The notes beneath the pieces are model-generated. The model ran no database searches. It saw only the letters and a program-made list of their open reading frames with translations, and was not told where the DNA came from. From JALRAP01 sp046302815 (GTDB lineage Bacteria; Bacteroidota; Bacteroidia; AKYH767-A; OLB10), in assembly GCA_046302815.1 (NCBI GenBank), contig JBKCHO010000056.1, forward strand, positions 1 through 64,000: a stretch of DNA of 64,000 nucleotides, given 5' to 3'. Positions 33,547-42,512 of this stretch are shown here, piece after piece. The translations under genes were made by a program, and so were the position numbers. The first letter of the stretch is position 1. Every line of letters starts with the position of its first letter.

Positions 33547-34776
33547 TTATTGTCGGGTGGTCGAATCGTTTTGCGCGTTATTGTTCGCGCCTTGGGAGGC
33601 GCCTTGATTTTTCACAAACCACATCATATTACACTCCTTGTGTGTTATGTTATAACCTATGTAAAAATTAAGCGGTAATGGTGGTCCTGCTTTGTATGCC
33701 TTGGCCAAATTGGATTGATATCGGCTACGGAACAAGGATATGGTTTTGGTGTATTTTCCCCATAGTTGTCTGTCCCAAATTTGTTCATCGAAACTAGACA
33801 GCGGTATTCCGGAATCATCTTGCAGGACAAACCTTGCATTTTCAGTGATGGTTTTGCGGATACTGGTGAAATAGTTATTGTGCATAAGATAAGAAGCGGC
33901 CTTAAGATAAACACCATATGGGCGCATGTTGTTCACATATTTAATAAGTCGATCATCTTTAGACAAACCACCATCTGAAAGGTCGAACCGAAAGTAGTCC
34001 AACTCCCTTATGGAGCCTTTAAAATCATGAAACTTGATTTTCAGCCCAATGGCTCCGGATGGTTCGGAAGGCACCATGTTCCCTGATGAATCAAGCTGTA
34101 TATATTCCAATGAGGAAATGGAATAGCCATATCGTCGGATATAGAATAGCAAAAGGGGCAGGGCTCCATTCAAATCCCGTTGATTGAGTTCGGCCCTCAT
34201 GCTTAGGGTTCTGAAAAAACCCAGCCGGTTGGAAAAGTAGAGCGACTTGTAAATCTTATCGGCATGGGCTTTCAACAACCTCTTGTTGCCCGTATCGGCG
34301 ATAACCGTTCCCAAAGGCTCCAACCCCACCATAACATACCTGCTTACATTCTTGAACAAGGGGTCGACATGAAGGAAGTCGGCACCGGCAAATGGATAAA
34401 ACAAGGACACAGAATCGGCATTGGGGGCCACAACAGTATCGGCCCATGCGCGCATGTTGTTAATCTTATTATCCAACATATACTGCCACTCACGCTCTCC
34501 CCTCCGCTCCAAACGCATGTATGAAGAATCGGCATAGAAATGGTTGAAGTGCTTGTCGGCGGGCAAACCGCTTACCAGCGAGGCATAGTCATTCAAAAAA
34601 GTATCCACAGTGTATTGGATAGCTGGTGGCGTTTCGATGTTGGATTCAACCTTCACGGTGTCTGTAGCCTCCCCACTCTCCAAGTCGGGGGTATCGACCG
34701 TTGAGTCGGATTGACAAGAAACCATTGAAATGCAAATGCATGAAACAAAGGCAAGGCCTATTAGGCGATAAATCAT
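33547..34776 (-). CDS. Lipoprotein of unknown function upstream of the histidine kinase
   Basis: I start at the ATG at 34776, which gives a clean lipoprotein signal (MIYRLIGLAFVSCICISMVSC, lipidated Cys near 21) and 409 residues; an ATG at 34845 would add 23 residues of no clear use. An acidic, Thr-rich spacer follows, then a mixed alpha/beta body with no motif I recognise. Segments such as FYPFAGADFLHVDPLF and YVMVGLEPLGTV look like a conserved core. It ends with a low-complexity Asn/Gln/Ser tail. It may be the sensory partner of the kinase 8 bases downstream; this is inference. Confidence 0.7.
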   Translation of the reverse strand: MIYRLIGLAFVSCICISMVSCQSDSTVDTPDLESGEATDTVKVESNIETPPAIQYTVDTFLNDYASLVSGLPADKHFNHFYADSSYMRLERRGEREWQYMLDNKINNMRAWADTVVAPNADSVSLFYPFAGADFLHVDPLFKNVSRYVMVGLEPLGTVIADTGNKRLLKAHADKIYKSLYFSNRLGFFRTLSMRAELNQRDLNGALPLLLFYIRRYGYSISSLEYIQLDSSGNMVPSEPSGAIGLKIKFHDFKGSIRELDYFRFDLSDGGLSKDDRLIKYVNNMRPYGVYLKAASYLMHNNYFTSIRKTITENARFVLQDDSGIPLSSFDEQIWDRQLWGKYTKTISLFRSRYQSNLAKAYKAGPPLPLNFYIGYNITHKECNMMWFVKNQGASQGANNNAQNDSTTRQ

Positions 34777-35040
34777 CGGGGCAGGGATTTTGCCCGCAAA
34801 TATGTGGTTTTTTCTAATCATTTGTAAGGTAATTATTTGCGTCATAAACTGCAGGGATATTGACCCGCATGTCCTTCAAACGAAAGCCTTTTTAATGAAT
34901 TTCCGAGCCTAAACTTTCAGTATCTTGGTTGCCCGTATTTTACATGCCAATGCCGATGCGACCTTCCGTACCAAACAAGTCCATTCGAACAGGTTTGTTT
35001 ACTTTAAAATAAAAGGTCTCCGTTTACTGCGCATTGCTGT

Positions 35041-36429
35041 ATGACAACATTTCCTTTTCACAAAGTGCGGTTTTTTTATGCCTTGCTGTTTATTTGTTTT
35101 TGCTTCAGCTCCTCATGTCAGGGCTCACCCGTCAAAGAGAAGCCACCAGCAGCCAACACTGAATCTTCAAGCCAGAAAAATTCAAAAGGGAAAATCCCAT
35201 TGATTGTGTTGGGCTCCTTTCTGAACACAAAAGCCTCCTACCCTTTAAGCGAAATAAGGAGCGGAATAGAGAAGGGGGCATACTATGTAACCGCAGATAT
35301 TGCCGAAGAGGTTAAGTCAGCCCTGGGTGGCTCCAGGATACCATCAACGATTGCCATTGATAGTTTTGTGGTAAAAAAGGATTCCTCCTTGCTTATTACA
35401 ACTCTTGACTCCGTTTCCAACCTTTTGTTGTCGGTATCTGTTGATTCGATCTCTTTTTTCAAAAACCCGGAATCTTATACTTTTTGGATGACATCCGATC
35501 AAGATTCTTTTTCGTTTGAAAAAGAAATAACCTCATACACACATACGGGTGTAACGGCAATAACAAGACAAACAGGTGTTGTTGTTGACCGTATTGGAAC
35601 AGATGCCTACTTAAAGAATGTTGTGGGATTGTTTAAGGGAGTGGATCTGTTACACATGAGTAATGAGGTCAGTATGGTGGAACAATGCTATTATGCTCAA
35701 ATGAAGCTCCAATTTGCCACAAAAAAAGCCCATTTCGATATATTGACATCCTTAGGCGCCGACATCATAGAGCTAACAGGAAACCATAACTTGGATTTTG
35801 GAAAAGATGCTTACTTGAACTCTTTGGAGTGGTATAGGCAAAACCAAATGCGATATTTCGGTGGCGGAGCCGATGTTAGAGAAGCTGGAAGGCCCTTGAT
35901 TATTGAATTGAAAGATGGGGCCAAGGTGGCTTGGGTGGGTTATAACGAGTTTTGTCCGCTTGGTGAATGTGCAATAAAGGGGCCTGGCGCGATGCGCTAC
36001 AATTATGAAGAGGCTAAGTATCAGATCGACTCTTTAAAACGAAAAGCAGAGGTGTCTTTTGTGCTCGCATGTGTGCAATTCGGCGAGACCGACTCCTATT
36101 CCCCAACGGGTTCTCAGAAAAAAATTTGCAAAGAACTCATTGACTCGGGCGCTGATGTGGTAATAGGTTCACAGGCCCATCAGGCCCAAGAGATAGCTAT
36201 ATATAATGGCAAGCCTATTTTTTATGGCTTAGGGAATTTCTTGTTCGATCAGATACACCGTAAAGGTGTTAGGCAAGCATTTTGGCTGGATTGCTATTTT
36301 TACAAAGGTCGAATCATTCAATTCCATCCTGTTTATACATACATGAGCGAAAAAAGAATTCCTTCCCTTGCCAACAAGCAAGAGAAGGAAGAAATACGAA
36401 AAGCCATCTTAAAACCAGAGAACTTCTAG
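35041..36429 (+). CDS. CapA-family metallophosphatase-like lipoprotein
   Basis: The 462-residue product has a lipoprotein signal (FICFCFSSSC). The core from about 170 is the CapA/PgsA fold: LLHMSNEVSM, IIELTGNHNLDFG with the His-Asn metal site, WVGYNEFCP, and DVVIGSQAHQAQEI followed by GKPIFYGLGNFLFDQ. CapA proteins are linked to poly-gamma-glutamate or other capsule and cell-wall polymers and probably cleave or transfer phosphate or peptide-type bonds outside the cell. The first 130 residues after the signal are an extra domain. It is the first gene of a CapA, SGNH, MBOAT series; its stop overlaps a GTG upstream of the SGNH start. Confidence 0.85.
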   Translation: MTTFPFHKVRFFYALLFICFCFSSSCQGSPVKEKPPAANTESSSQKNSKGKIPLIVLGSFLNTKASYPLSEIRSGIEKGAYYVTADIAEEVKSALGGSRIPSTIAIDSFVVKKDSSLLITTLDSVSNLLLSVSVDSISFFKNPESYTFWMTSDQDSFSFEKEITSYTHTGVTAITRQTGVVVDRIGTDAYLKNVVGLFKGVDLLHMSNEVSMVEQCYYAQMKLQFATKKAHFDILTSLGADIIELTGNHNLDFGKDAYLNSLEWYRQNQMRYFGGGADVREAGRPLIIELKDGAKVAWVGYNEFCPLGECAIKGPGAMRYNYEEAKYQIDSLKRKAEVSFVLACVQFGETDSYSPTGSQKKICKELIDSGADVVIGSQAHQAQEIAIYNGKPIFYGLGNFLFDQIHRKGVRQAFWLDCYFYKGRIIQFHPVYTYMSEKRIPSLANKQEKEEIRKAILKPENF

Positions 36430-36443
36430 TGCTCAACAATGCT

Positions 36444-37352
36444 ATGAGACCCTCTTTACAAATATTTCTTACCGCCGTAGGCTTCTGCTTGCTCATGCTT
36501 TTCTTCTATGGTGTTTCTGTTGGTTGGATTCCTCTGCCCGAATATGTAAAACGGGTAAGTTTGGATGCGAGCGAACAACAAGTGCACACGCCGTTGGGGT
36601 CGCTTGAGGTTGCACAAAAAACAAAGACAGAGCTACCTGCCATAAACACAGGAACACTTGCGAATGATACCTCAGCTTCCTCTAAAGATTCATCTAAGTC
36701 CGAACTGGAAAAATCGCTTCCAGATAGTATTCTGCAAAAATATATTACCTCCGAACCTTTGCCGGTATCGTTTTCGGGGAGCAACACCAAAAAAGAAAGG
36801 GTCTTGTTAATAGGAGATTCGCAAAGCGGCGGGTTGAGAGGGCCTGTTTACAGCTATTGTGCGGCAAACGGTCACGAGCTGGTGGCTTGCGTGTCATGGG
36901 TTAGTTCCACCTTGGGTGCATGGGCTTACGCCGATACTTTGGATTATTTTCTCAAGGAATTCGACCCTAGTTTAGTGATTGTTTGTATTGGTTTGAACGA
37001 AGTCTTTTCAAAGGATGTTGAGAAGCGGATGAAATATGTGAGAATCATTAACGAAAAGATTGAAGCCTCCGGCGCCAGAAGGTTTTGGCTTGGTCCTGCC
37101 TCATGGATAGAAGACCAAGGCATCATTCGAGCCATACGGGAATCCAATGGTGTACAATTCTTCGACGCTACCAAGCTCTATCTTTCGAGAGGCGATGATG
37201 GACGCCATCCTGATTGGAAAAGCTACCGTTTCTGGTTTGCACATGCAGCGGCATACATGACCAGTATTTCTTTTGTGGATTTCTCCCAATCAACACCCCT
37301 GCGCGATCCAGACAGGAAATCAAAATACTTTTACATAACAGCCAAACGCTGA
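36444..37352 (+). CDS. Membrane-anchored SGNH hydrolase/acetyltransferase-like protein
   Basis: The 302-residue product has one N-terminal membrane helix (about 4-23), a low-complexity Ser/Thr/Lys stem (about 40-105), and an SGNH domain outside the membrane. The blocks are LIGDSQSGG with the catalytic Ser near 120, GLNEVF in place of GxND, and GDDGRHPDW carrying the Asp-His pair. A GTG at 36429 overlapping the previous stop is an alternative start. It sits between CapA and an MBOAT acyltransferase; MBOAT plus SGNH is the usual pairing for O-acetylating alginate, peptidoglycan or cellulose, the MBOAT passing acetyl across the membrane and the SGNH protein placing it. Confidence 0.82.
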   Translation: MRPSLQIFLTAVGFCLLMLFFYGVSVGWIPLPEYVKRVSLDASEQQVHTPLGSLEVAQKTKTELPAINTGTLANDTSASSKDSSKSELEKSLPDSILQKYITSEPLPVSFSGSNTKKERVLLIGDSQSGGLRGPVYSYCAANGHELVACVSWVSSTLGAWAYADTLDYFLKEFDPSLVIVCIGLNEVFSKDVEKRMKYVRIINEKIEASGARRFWLGPASWIEDQGIIRAIRESNGVQFFDATKLYLSRGDDGRHPDWKSYRFWFAHAAAYMTSISFVDFSQSTPLRDPDRKSKYFYITAKR

Positions 37353-37354
37353 AG

Positions 37355-38812
37355 ATGGATCTGGAAACCATATTACAACTATTCCAATACGACTCGGGTC
37401 ATCCGTTGATTTTCACGGATGGATTATTCCTTGGCTTGTTCTCCGTTTTCATGTTAATTTATGCGGCTATTTGGAATAAGGATGCCACTCGAACCGTTTA
37501 CATAATCACATTCGGTTTCTTCTTTTACTATTTGTCTAGCGGCGGCTTTGTGTTCATGCTGCTTTTGACAATTACTTTGGATTATCTCTTTGCCGGACTT
37601 ATTGACGCGGCGAAGAAAAAATGGGTTAGGAAGCTTTGGTTGACAATAGGCATTCTGTTCAGTTTATCCTTTTTGCTTTACTTCAAATACAAAAACTTTT
37701 TCCTTGAAACCGTTTCGGATGTAACAGGAAACCCTTTCGAGCTGGAAACACTCATTCTTCCTATCGGCATTTCCTTTTATACTTTCCAATCCATCAGCTT
37801 CCTCGTGGACTTGTATAAAAGGCGCTTCTCCATGCCCGACTTCCACGACTATCTGTTGTACATGACCTTTTTCCCTCACCTGGTTGCGGGACCCATTGTG
37901 CGGGCGAAGGATTTTCTTCCTCAGCTCTCCGTAAAGCCAGTTATCAATATGGCTTATTTGAATGAGGGTCTTTATCTCATCACGAAGGGCTTTTTGAAAA
38001 AAGCTGTTGTAGCCGACCATGTTTCCCAATACTCGGATGCGGTGTTTTCAGCGCCTGCATCTTTCTCTGGCTTCGAACATATTTTTTCAACACTTTGCTA
38101 CACTTTGCAAATCTATTGTGATTTCAGCGGCTACACCGATATGGCTATCGGCATTGCCTTGTTAATGGGATACAGGCTATGCATGAATTTCGATTCGCCT
38201 TACAAGTCGACCAGCATCACGGAGTTTTGGAGGAGGTGGCATATCTCCCTTTCCAGTTGGCTTCGCGACTATATTTATATACCAATGGGAGGAAATAGAA
38301 AAGGTTTTCCGCCCCAACTGCTATTCTTGGTGCTTACGATGCTTATAGGAGGCTTTTGGCATGGCGCCGATTGGAAGTTTGTGTTTTGGGGTGTAGCGCA
38401 CGGGCTATTATTGGTAATACATAAACTATGGACCAAGTATGTGCCCATAAAGAGCATGGGTATATTTTGGTCTATGGCAGGTTGGGTGCTAACCTTCGCT
38501 TGCGTTGCATTGCTCTGGGTTCCATTCAGGGCCGTTTCCTATGCGGACGCCATGGTGGTATACAACGCCATTTGGATGTACTCAGACCCTACCGCTTTGT
38601 TGGAAATATTCCAAACTAACACGGTGTTGTGCTGCGTGTTCCTAATCGCCATGATATTGGTGTTGATTCCCTTTTCCTGGAAGAACCGCATGCGTGTATT
38701 TTACGAAAAAACGCCGGTGGTATTGAAATTCGTGTTTTTGGCATTAGCGATCCAAACCTCTATCCAAATTACGGATGCCGAGGTTCAGCCATTTATCTAT
38801 TTCCAATTTTAG
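37355..38812 (+). CDS. MBOAT-family O-acyltransferase (AlgI/DltB-like)
   Basis: The 485-residue integral membrane protein starts at the ATG at 37355, two bases after the SGNH stop. It has about ten hydrophobic segments. The MBOAT core is clear: GISFYTFQSISFLVDLYKRR, HLVAGPIVRAKDFLPQL, YCDFSGYTDMAIGIALLMGY, FWRRWHISLSSWLRDYIYIPMGGNR, and the catalytic His in IGGFWHGADWKFVFWG. Relatives move acyl groups from the cytoplasm to glycans or teichoic acids. With the neighbouring SGNH protein it should O-acetylate an envelope polysaccharide; which one is unknown. It is convergent with a response regulator gene. Confidence 0.93.
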   Translation: MDLETILQLFQYDSGHPLIFTDGLFLGLFSVFMLIYAAIWNKDATRTVYIITFGFFFYYLSSGGFVFMLLLTITLDYLFAGLIDAAKKKWVRKLWLTIGILFSLSFLLYFKYKNFFLETVSDVTGNPFELETLILPIGISFYTFQSISFLVDLYKRRFSMPDFHDYLLYMTFFPHLVAGPIVRAKDFLPQLSVKPVINMAYLNEGLYLITKGFLKKAVVADHVSQYSDAVFSAPASFSGFEHIFSTLCYTLQIYCDFSGYTDMAIGIALLMGYRLCMNFDSPYKSTSITEFWRRWHISLSSWLRDYIYIPMGGNRKGFPPQLLFLVLTMLIGGFWHGADWKFVFWGVAHGLLLVIHKLWTKYVPIKSMGIFWSMAGWVLTFACVALLWVPFRAVSYADAMVVYNAIWMYSDPTALLEIFQTNTVLCCVFLIAMILVLIPFSWKNRMRVFYEKTPVVLKFVFLALAIQTSIQITDAEVQPFIYFQF

Positions 38813-38819
38813 GAATTGG

Positions 38820-39212
38820 CTACATCTGAGCCAAAGCAGACATTCGCTCCTTTAAGTAGGAAAAATCGACTGGCTTAGTGATGAAATCATCGGCGCCGTA
38901 GCCTAGTGCAGCCATATGGTTGGCTTCATCGCCATAGGCGGTAACCATAATCACTTTCAGGCGAGGAAAGTCTCCTTTGACCCTTCTGACAAGCTCCAAG
39001 CCATTCATGCCAGGCATGTTTATGTCGGACAATAACAATACCACATCAAAAGGATGAAGCCCTTTCAGATACTCCAAGGCGCTGTCAGCAGAAAAAGCGA
39101 AGTCAAAAGTCATGAGGCCATCCCTGATCTCTTTACGAAATCTCTGGCGGAACAGCAGCTCCACATCCGGTTCATCATCCACTATAAGAACCTTCTGAGG
39201 GGTTTTCATCAT
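38820..39212 (-). CDS. Single-domain response regulator (CheY-like)
   Basis: The 130-residue receiver has the acidic pair in LIVDDEPDVE, the phosphorylated Asp in LLLSDINMPGMNGLEL near 62, the Thr in MVTAYGDE and the Lys in ITKPVDF. There is no output domain, so it works by protein contact or as a phosphorelay step. It is the last gene of a leftward run after nadD, with a 44-base gap. Its kinase is not identified. Confidence 0.92.
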   Translation of the reverse strand: MMKTPQKVLIVDDEPDVELLFRQRFRKEIRDGLMTFDFAFSADSALEYLKGLHPFDVVLLLSDINMPGMNGLELVRRVKGDFPRLKVIMVTAYGDEANHMAALGYGADDFITKPVDFSYLKERMSALAQM

Positions 39213-39256
39213 TTTGGTGTTTGTACCACAATAATAAGGTTTTTCAACAAAAAAGC

Positions 39257-39841
39257 CTATTTGCGGTAGAAGTTCATCTCATCGAGGTAATCATACACAT
39301 CCCTTGGAAGCATATATCTGATGTCTTTACGGTTCTTAATGGCTTCCCTTATGAAGGATGCCGATATTTCCATCAGGGGAACGCCTGACACCAATCTGAC
39401 TTTTGGGTTTTGGACCAAAGATCCCCCATCGGAGCCTGGCCTTGGATAAACATAGAGCTCATGTTCCTGCAAAATGGCTTCCCAATTTTTCCATTTGTGG
39501 AAACCCTCTAGGTTGTCGGTTCCCATTATAGGCACAAAGGTTCTTTCGGGATATTCCTCTCTCAAGTAAGCCAATGTGTCAACCGTATAAGAGGGGCGAG
39601 GCAAAGAAAACTCCACCTTGGAAGCTTTCATTTTTGGATAGTCGCCTACGGCCCGACGCACCATTTCGAAACGGTGATGATCTTGCAACAACGAGTTAGA
39701 TGGCTTCAAAGGGTTTTGTGGCGACACAACCAACCAAACTTGTTCAAGGTCTGTGAACTCCGCCATATATTGGGCGATGACCATATGCCCGATGTGAACC
39801 GGATTGAAAGAGCCGAAAAACAAACCCGTTTTCATTTGCAT
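39257..39841 (-). CDS. nadD: Nicotinate-nucleotide adenylyltransferase
   Basis: The 194-residue enzyme makes deamido-NAD from nicotinate mononucleotide and ATP. The nucleotidyltransferase start GLFFGSFNPVHIGHMVIAQYM has the HxGH motif. VSPQNPLKP, FVPIMGTDNLEGFHKWKNW and the ISASFIREAI motif near the C-terminus follow. Its ATG overlaps the gmk stop (TAATG), so translation is probably coupled. Confidence 0.96.
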   Translation of the reverse strand: MQMKTGLFFGSFNPVHIGHMVIAQYMAEFTDLEQVWLVVSPQNPLKPSNSLLQDHHRFEMVRRAVGDYPKMKASKVEFSLPRPSYTVDTLAYLREEYPERTFVPIMGTDNLEGFHKWKNWEAILQEHELYVYPRPGSDGGSLVQNPKVRLVSGVPLMEISASFIREAIKNRKDIRYMLPRDVYDYLDEMNFYRK

Positions 39842-40419
39842 TATTTGGTTGCTATGAACGCCTTGACCATTTGTTCAGCCTCTTCACAAGCTTGTTCGAT
39901 TTTTTCATTGATGATGACATTTCGAAAGCGCGGGCCATAGGTAAGTTCATGTGCCGCCTTTCCTATTCGCTTTTCCAAGCTTTCCGGCGTTTCGGTTGCA
40001 CGAGCCACGAGCCGCTTGCGCAGATCGTCGGGAGATGGCGGCTTTACAAAAACATCTAACAGGTCAGATCCGAACTTTTGTTTGATGTGCAGTCCTCCTT
40101 CCACATCCACGTCAAAAACAGCCACCTTGCCCATGGCTGCGATGCGGTCTACTTCAGATCGCAAGGTGCCATAGAAGCCGTTCTCATATACTTCTTCCCA
40201 CTCCAGAAACTCGTCTTTTTCAATGCGCGATTTGAATTCGTCTACGGATATGAAGTAGTAGTCTTTGCCATCCTTTTCGCCTTCCCTCTGTTTTCTAGTG
40301 GTGGCTGATACAGAAAAAGAGAGGTTGGGCATACGCGATAGAAGATGTTTAACAATAGTTGTTTTTCCACTGCCCGATGGACCACAAAAAAGAATGAGCC
40401 TAGGGGACTGTGAAATCAT
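39841..40419 (-). CDS. gmk: Guanylate kinase
   Basis: The 192-residue enzyme phosphorylates GMP. The P-loop LFCGPSGSGKTTIVKHLL lies near residue 8. FSVSATTRKQREGEKDGKDYYFIS and EWEEVYENGFYGT bind GMP, and VDVEGGLHIKQKF follows. I start at the ATG at 40419, which shares its bases with the stop of the small membrane-protein gene upstream; an ATG at 40494 lies well inside that gene. It overlaps nadD downstream. Confidence 0.96.
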   Translation of the reverse strand: MISQSPRLILFCGPSGSGKTTIVKHLLSRMPNLSFSVSATTRKQREGEKDGKDYYFISVDEFKSRIEKDEFLEWEEVYENGFYGTLRSEVDRIAAMGKVAVFDVDVEGGLHIKQKFGSDLLDVFVKPPSPDDLRKRLVARATETPESLEKRIGKAAHELTYGPRFRNVIINEKIEQACEEAEQMVKAFIATK

Positions 40420-40694
40420 ATTATGAATTTTTCGGGGTTGAACATCGTATATGCCGCTAAAGCTTGAAGTATAAATGCCAGTAAAAGCTTCCATTGAAAG
40501 TCACGAAAAGTCCTGATAAAAGCGAAAACGGTAAAGAAAAACAAAACGAGTAGAAACAAGAGCATGGGGATAGCCGTAAGCTCTCGTATTACCGATACTG
40601 CTACACTTTGATTGTTAAAGGTCAATGTGACCATAGAAAGGAAATAAACCGCAACCAGAACCGAACAGACCAAAATTGTGTTGGGCTTTTTCAT
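40416..40694 (-). CDS. Small membrane protein between yicC and gmk
   Basis: The 92-residue product has three hydrophobic segments (about 5-25, 38-62 and 68-84) and a basic loop (FIRTFRDFQWK). No family is recognised. Its last codons overlap the gmk start by four bases (ATGA), and it begins 8 bases after yicC ends, so it is a true member of the operon. Its conservation in other genomes is not known to me. Function unknown. Confidence 0.7.
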   Translation of the reverse strand: MKKPNTILVCSVLVAVYFLSMVTLTFNNQSVAVSVIRELTAIPMLLFLLVLFFFTVFAFIRTFRDFQWKLLLAFILQALAAYTMFNPEKFII

Positions 40695-40702
40695 GTCGTT
40701 TT

Positions 40703-41575
40703 TTATACGATGTTGGCCGATTGTTCTTTCATTTTTTCAAGCTCATCCTTCATTTCGACAACATGTCTTTGGATGCTTGCATCATTGGCTTTGGATCCAA
40801 TGGTGTTAATTTCTCGACCTATTTCCTGTAGGATGAATCCGAGTTTTTTGCCGATGGATTCTTTGTCGCGGAGCACCTCATCAAAATAATCGAGGTGTGT
40901 TTTTAAACGAACCTTTTCCTCCGTTATGTCTATTTTCTCAATGTAGTAGATCACCTCCTGTTCGAACCTATTTCGATCAATGGTAGTGGTATCGGAAATA
41001 TCCGAAAGGTTTTTCTGCATCCTTGAGCGAATTACATCATTTCGCAGGGGCTCGGCCTTTTCTATGAGTTTCAAAAGGCCCCTGATGTTTTTCAGTCGTA
41101 GCTCAAAATCCTTGTGTAGCGATTTTCCTTCTCGGACCCTAAAATCATTGAATTCTTTGGCCGCCGAGTTGAACAGCTTCATAATGGCTTTCCACTCCTG
41201 TTCGCTGGCTCCATTTCTTTCGGTATTTAATACATTGGGTAAACGAAGCACGGCCGCCATTTCATCGTTAATAACAACTTTGTTTTCTTTGGCTACAATG
41301 CGAAGCTCTTTGATGTAGGCTTTTACCAATTCCCTGTTAAATATACCCGTATTAGATTCGGGCCCGGGTTCTATGGTAATGGTCAGGTCTACTTTGCCCC
41401 TTTCGGCAACCTTGGTGATCTCATTGCGCAAATCCATATCCTTGTCGCGATAGGATGAGGGAAGCCGCAGATTCAGCTCGAGGAATTTGCTGTTGAGCGA
41501 CCTTATCTCTACCGAGATCCTGTTTCCACCGTGGTTGCCGATGGATTTGCCAAAGCCGGTCATGGATCGGATCAT
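40703..41575 (-). CDS. yicC: YicC/YloC-family endoribonuclease-related protein
   Basis: The 290-residue product opens with the family signature MIRSMTGFGKS and has EIRSLNSKFLELNLRLP. Its C-terminal domain ends with EEVRLKTHLDYFDEVL, GKKLGFILQEIGREINTIGSKANDASIQRHVVEMKDELEKMKEQSANI. E. coli YicC acts on a small RNA as an endoribonuclease. The protein is cytoplasmic and of family-typical length. The yicC, gmk, nadD order is common in this phylum. Confidence 0.93.
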   Translation of the reverse strand: MIRSMTGFGKSIGNHGGNRISVEIRSLNSKFLELNLRLPSSYRDKDMDLRNEITKVAERGKVDLTITIEPGPESNTGIFNRELVKAYIKELRIVAKENKVVINDEMAAVLRLPNVLNTERNGASEQEWKAIMKLFNSAAKEFNDFRVREGKSLHKDFELRLKNIRGLLKLIEKAEPLRNDVIRSRMQKNLSDISDTTTIDRNRFEQEVIYYIEKIDITEEKVRLKTHLDYFDEVLRDKESIGKKLGFILQEIGREINTIGSKANDASIQRHVVEMKDELEKMKEQSANIV

Positions 41576-41600
41576 GCGTTGAATTTTCTGCTAAGTTAAA

Positions 41601-42512
41601 TCATTTATCCTTCGACGCCGACAACTTGTCTGAGGCCAAATAAACACCACCGAAAATAAGTGCTGCAGATAAAAAATGAACGGTTTTTAGATTGTCTTTG
41701 CCTAGTAAAACGGCGAACATAACTGCAAACAGCGGTTGGAGATATATGTAGACACTTACCTCCGAAGGGGAAAGTTTTTTAAGAGCATAAGTGTTGAATA
41801 CATAAGCCAAACTAGTCGTGCCAATAACTACAAATGCGGTTAGGAGCCATATTCGAGTGTCAAAGGTCGACCATTTTATGTCCTGAAACTCCCCGAGTCC
41901 AAATGGCAAAACCAGTATTGTACCAAACATAAAAACCCATTTCATTACCGTAACGGTGCTGTATTTTGCCATCATCGGTTTTACCATAATCAGAAACACA
42001 CCAAACGAAAGGGAGTTTATTAGAATCATAATGTCTCCCGTTAAAGATCCTGATAATTTTAAACCTCCTCCATTCCACAAGATCAAAGTGCTTGCTCCTG
42101 TTATTCCTAGGCCTATGCCCAAGGTTCTTATCCAGGTGATGCGGTCTTTCAAAATAAGGGATGCGGCTATAAGTACCATAATTGGATTGGTCGTCATCAT
42201 TAATGCCGCATTAATTGGCGTGGTGATATCAAGTCCTTTGAAAAAGAGAAGCTGGTTGATGGCGACGCCGAAAAGGGCACAGAGAAAAAACCGCTTTTTG
42301 TCTGAAAAATCCACTTTCTCGTGGGTTACAAATTGAGCAAGTAGCACAAATACTATCGCTGTAAATAGAACGCGAAGCAGAATAAATCCGAAGGGCTGTA
42401 TGAATGCAGGCATGACTTCTTTGGCAACGCTGTAGTTGGCGCCATAAATCAAGTTTGCAGACAAAACGGCCATGTGGGCCAATATGTGATTGCCTTTGGT
42501 TTCGATTGGCAT
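41601..42512 (-). CDS. EamA-family (DMT) transporter
   Basis: The 303-residue inner-membrane protein has about ten hydrophobic helices in two EamA halves (about 12-145 and 155-295). SANLIYGANYSVAKEVM and PINAALMMTTNPIMVLIAA mark the first, TSLAYVFNTYALKKLSPSEVSVYIYLQPLFAVMFAVLLGKD the second. Family members export metabolites, often amino acids; no substrate can be read here. Its start overlaps the stop of the M28 peptidase gene by one base, and yicC follows 26 bases on. Confidence 0.88.
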   Translation of the reverse strand: MPIETKGNHILAHMAVLSANLIYGANYSVAKEVMPAFIQPFGFILLRVLFTAIVFVLLAQFVTHEKVDFSDKKRFFLCALFGVAINQLLFFKGLDITTPINAALMMTTNPIMVLIAASLILKDRITWIRTLGIGLGITGASTLILWNGGGLKLSGSLTGDIMILINSLSFGVFLIMVKPMMAKYSTVTVMKWVFMFGTILVLPFGLGEFQDIKWSTFDTRIWLLTAFVVIGTTSLAYVFNTYALKKLSPSEVSVYIYLQPLFAVMFAVLLGKDNLKTVHFLSAALIFGGVYLASDKLSASKDK

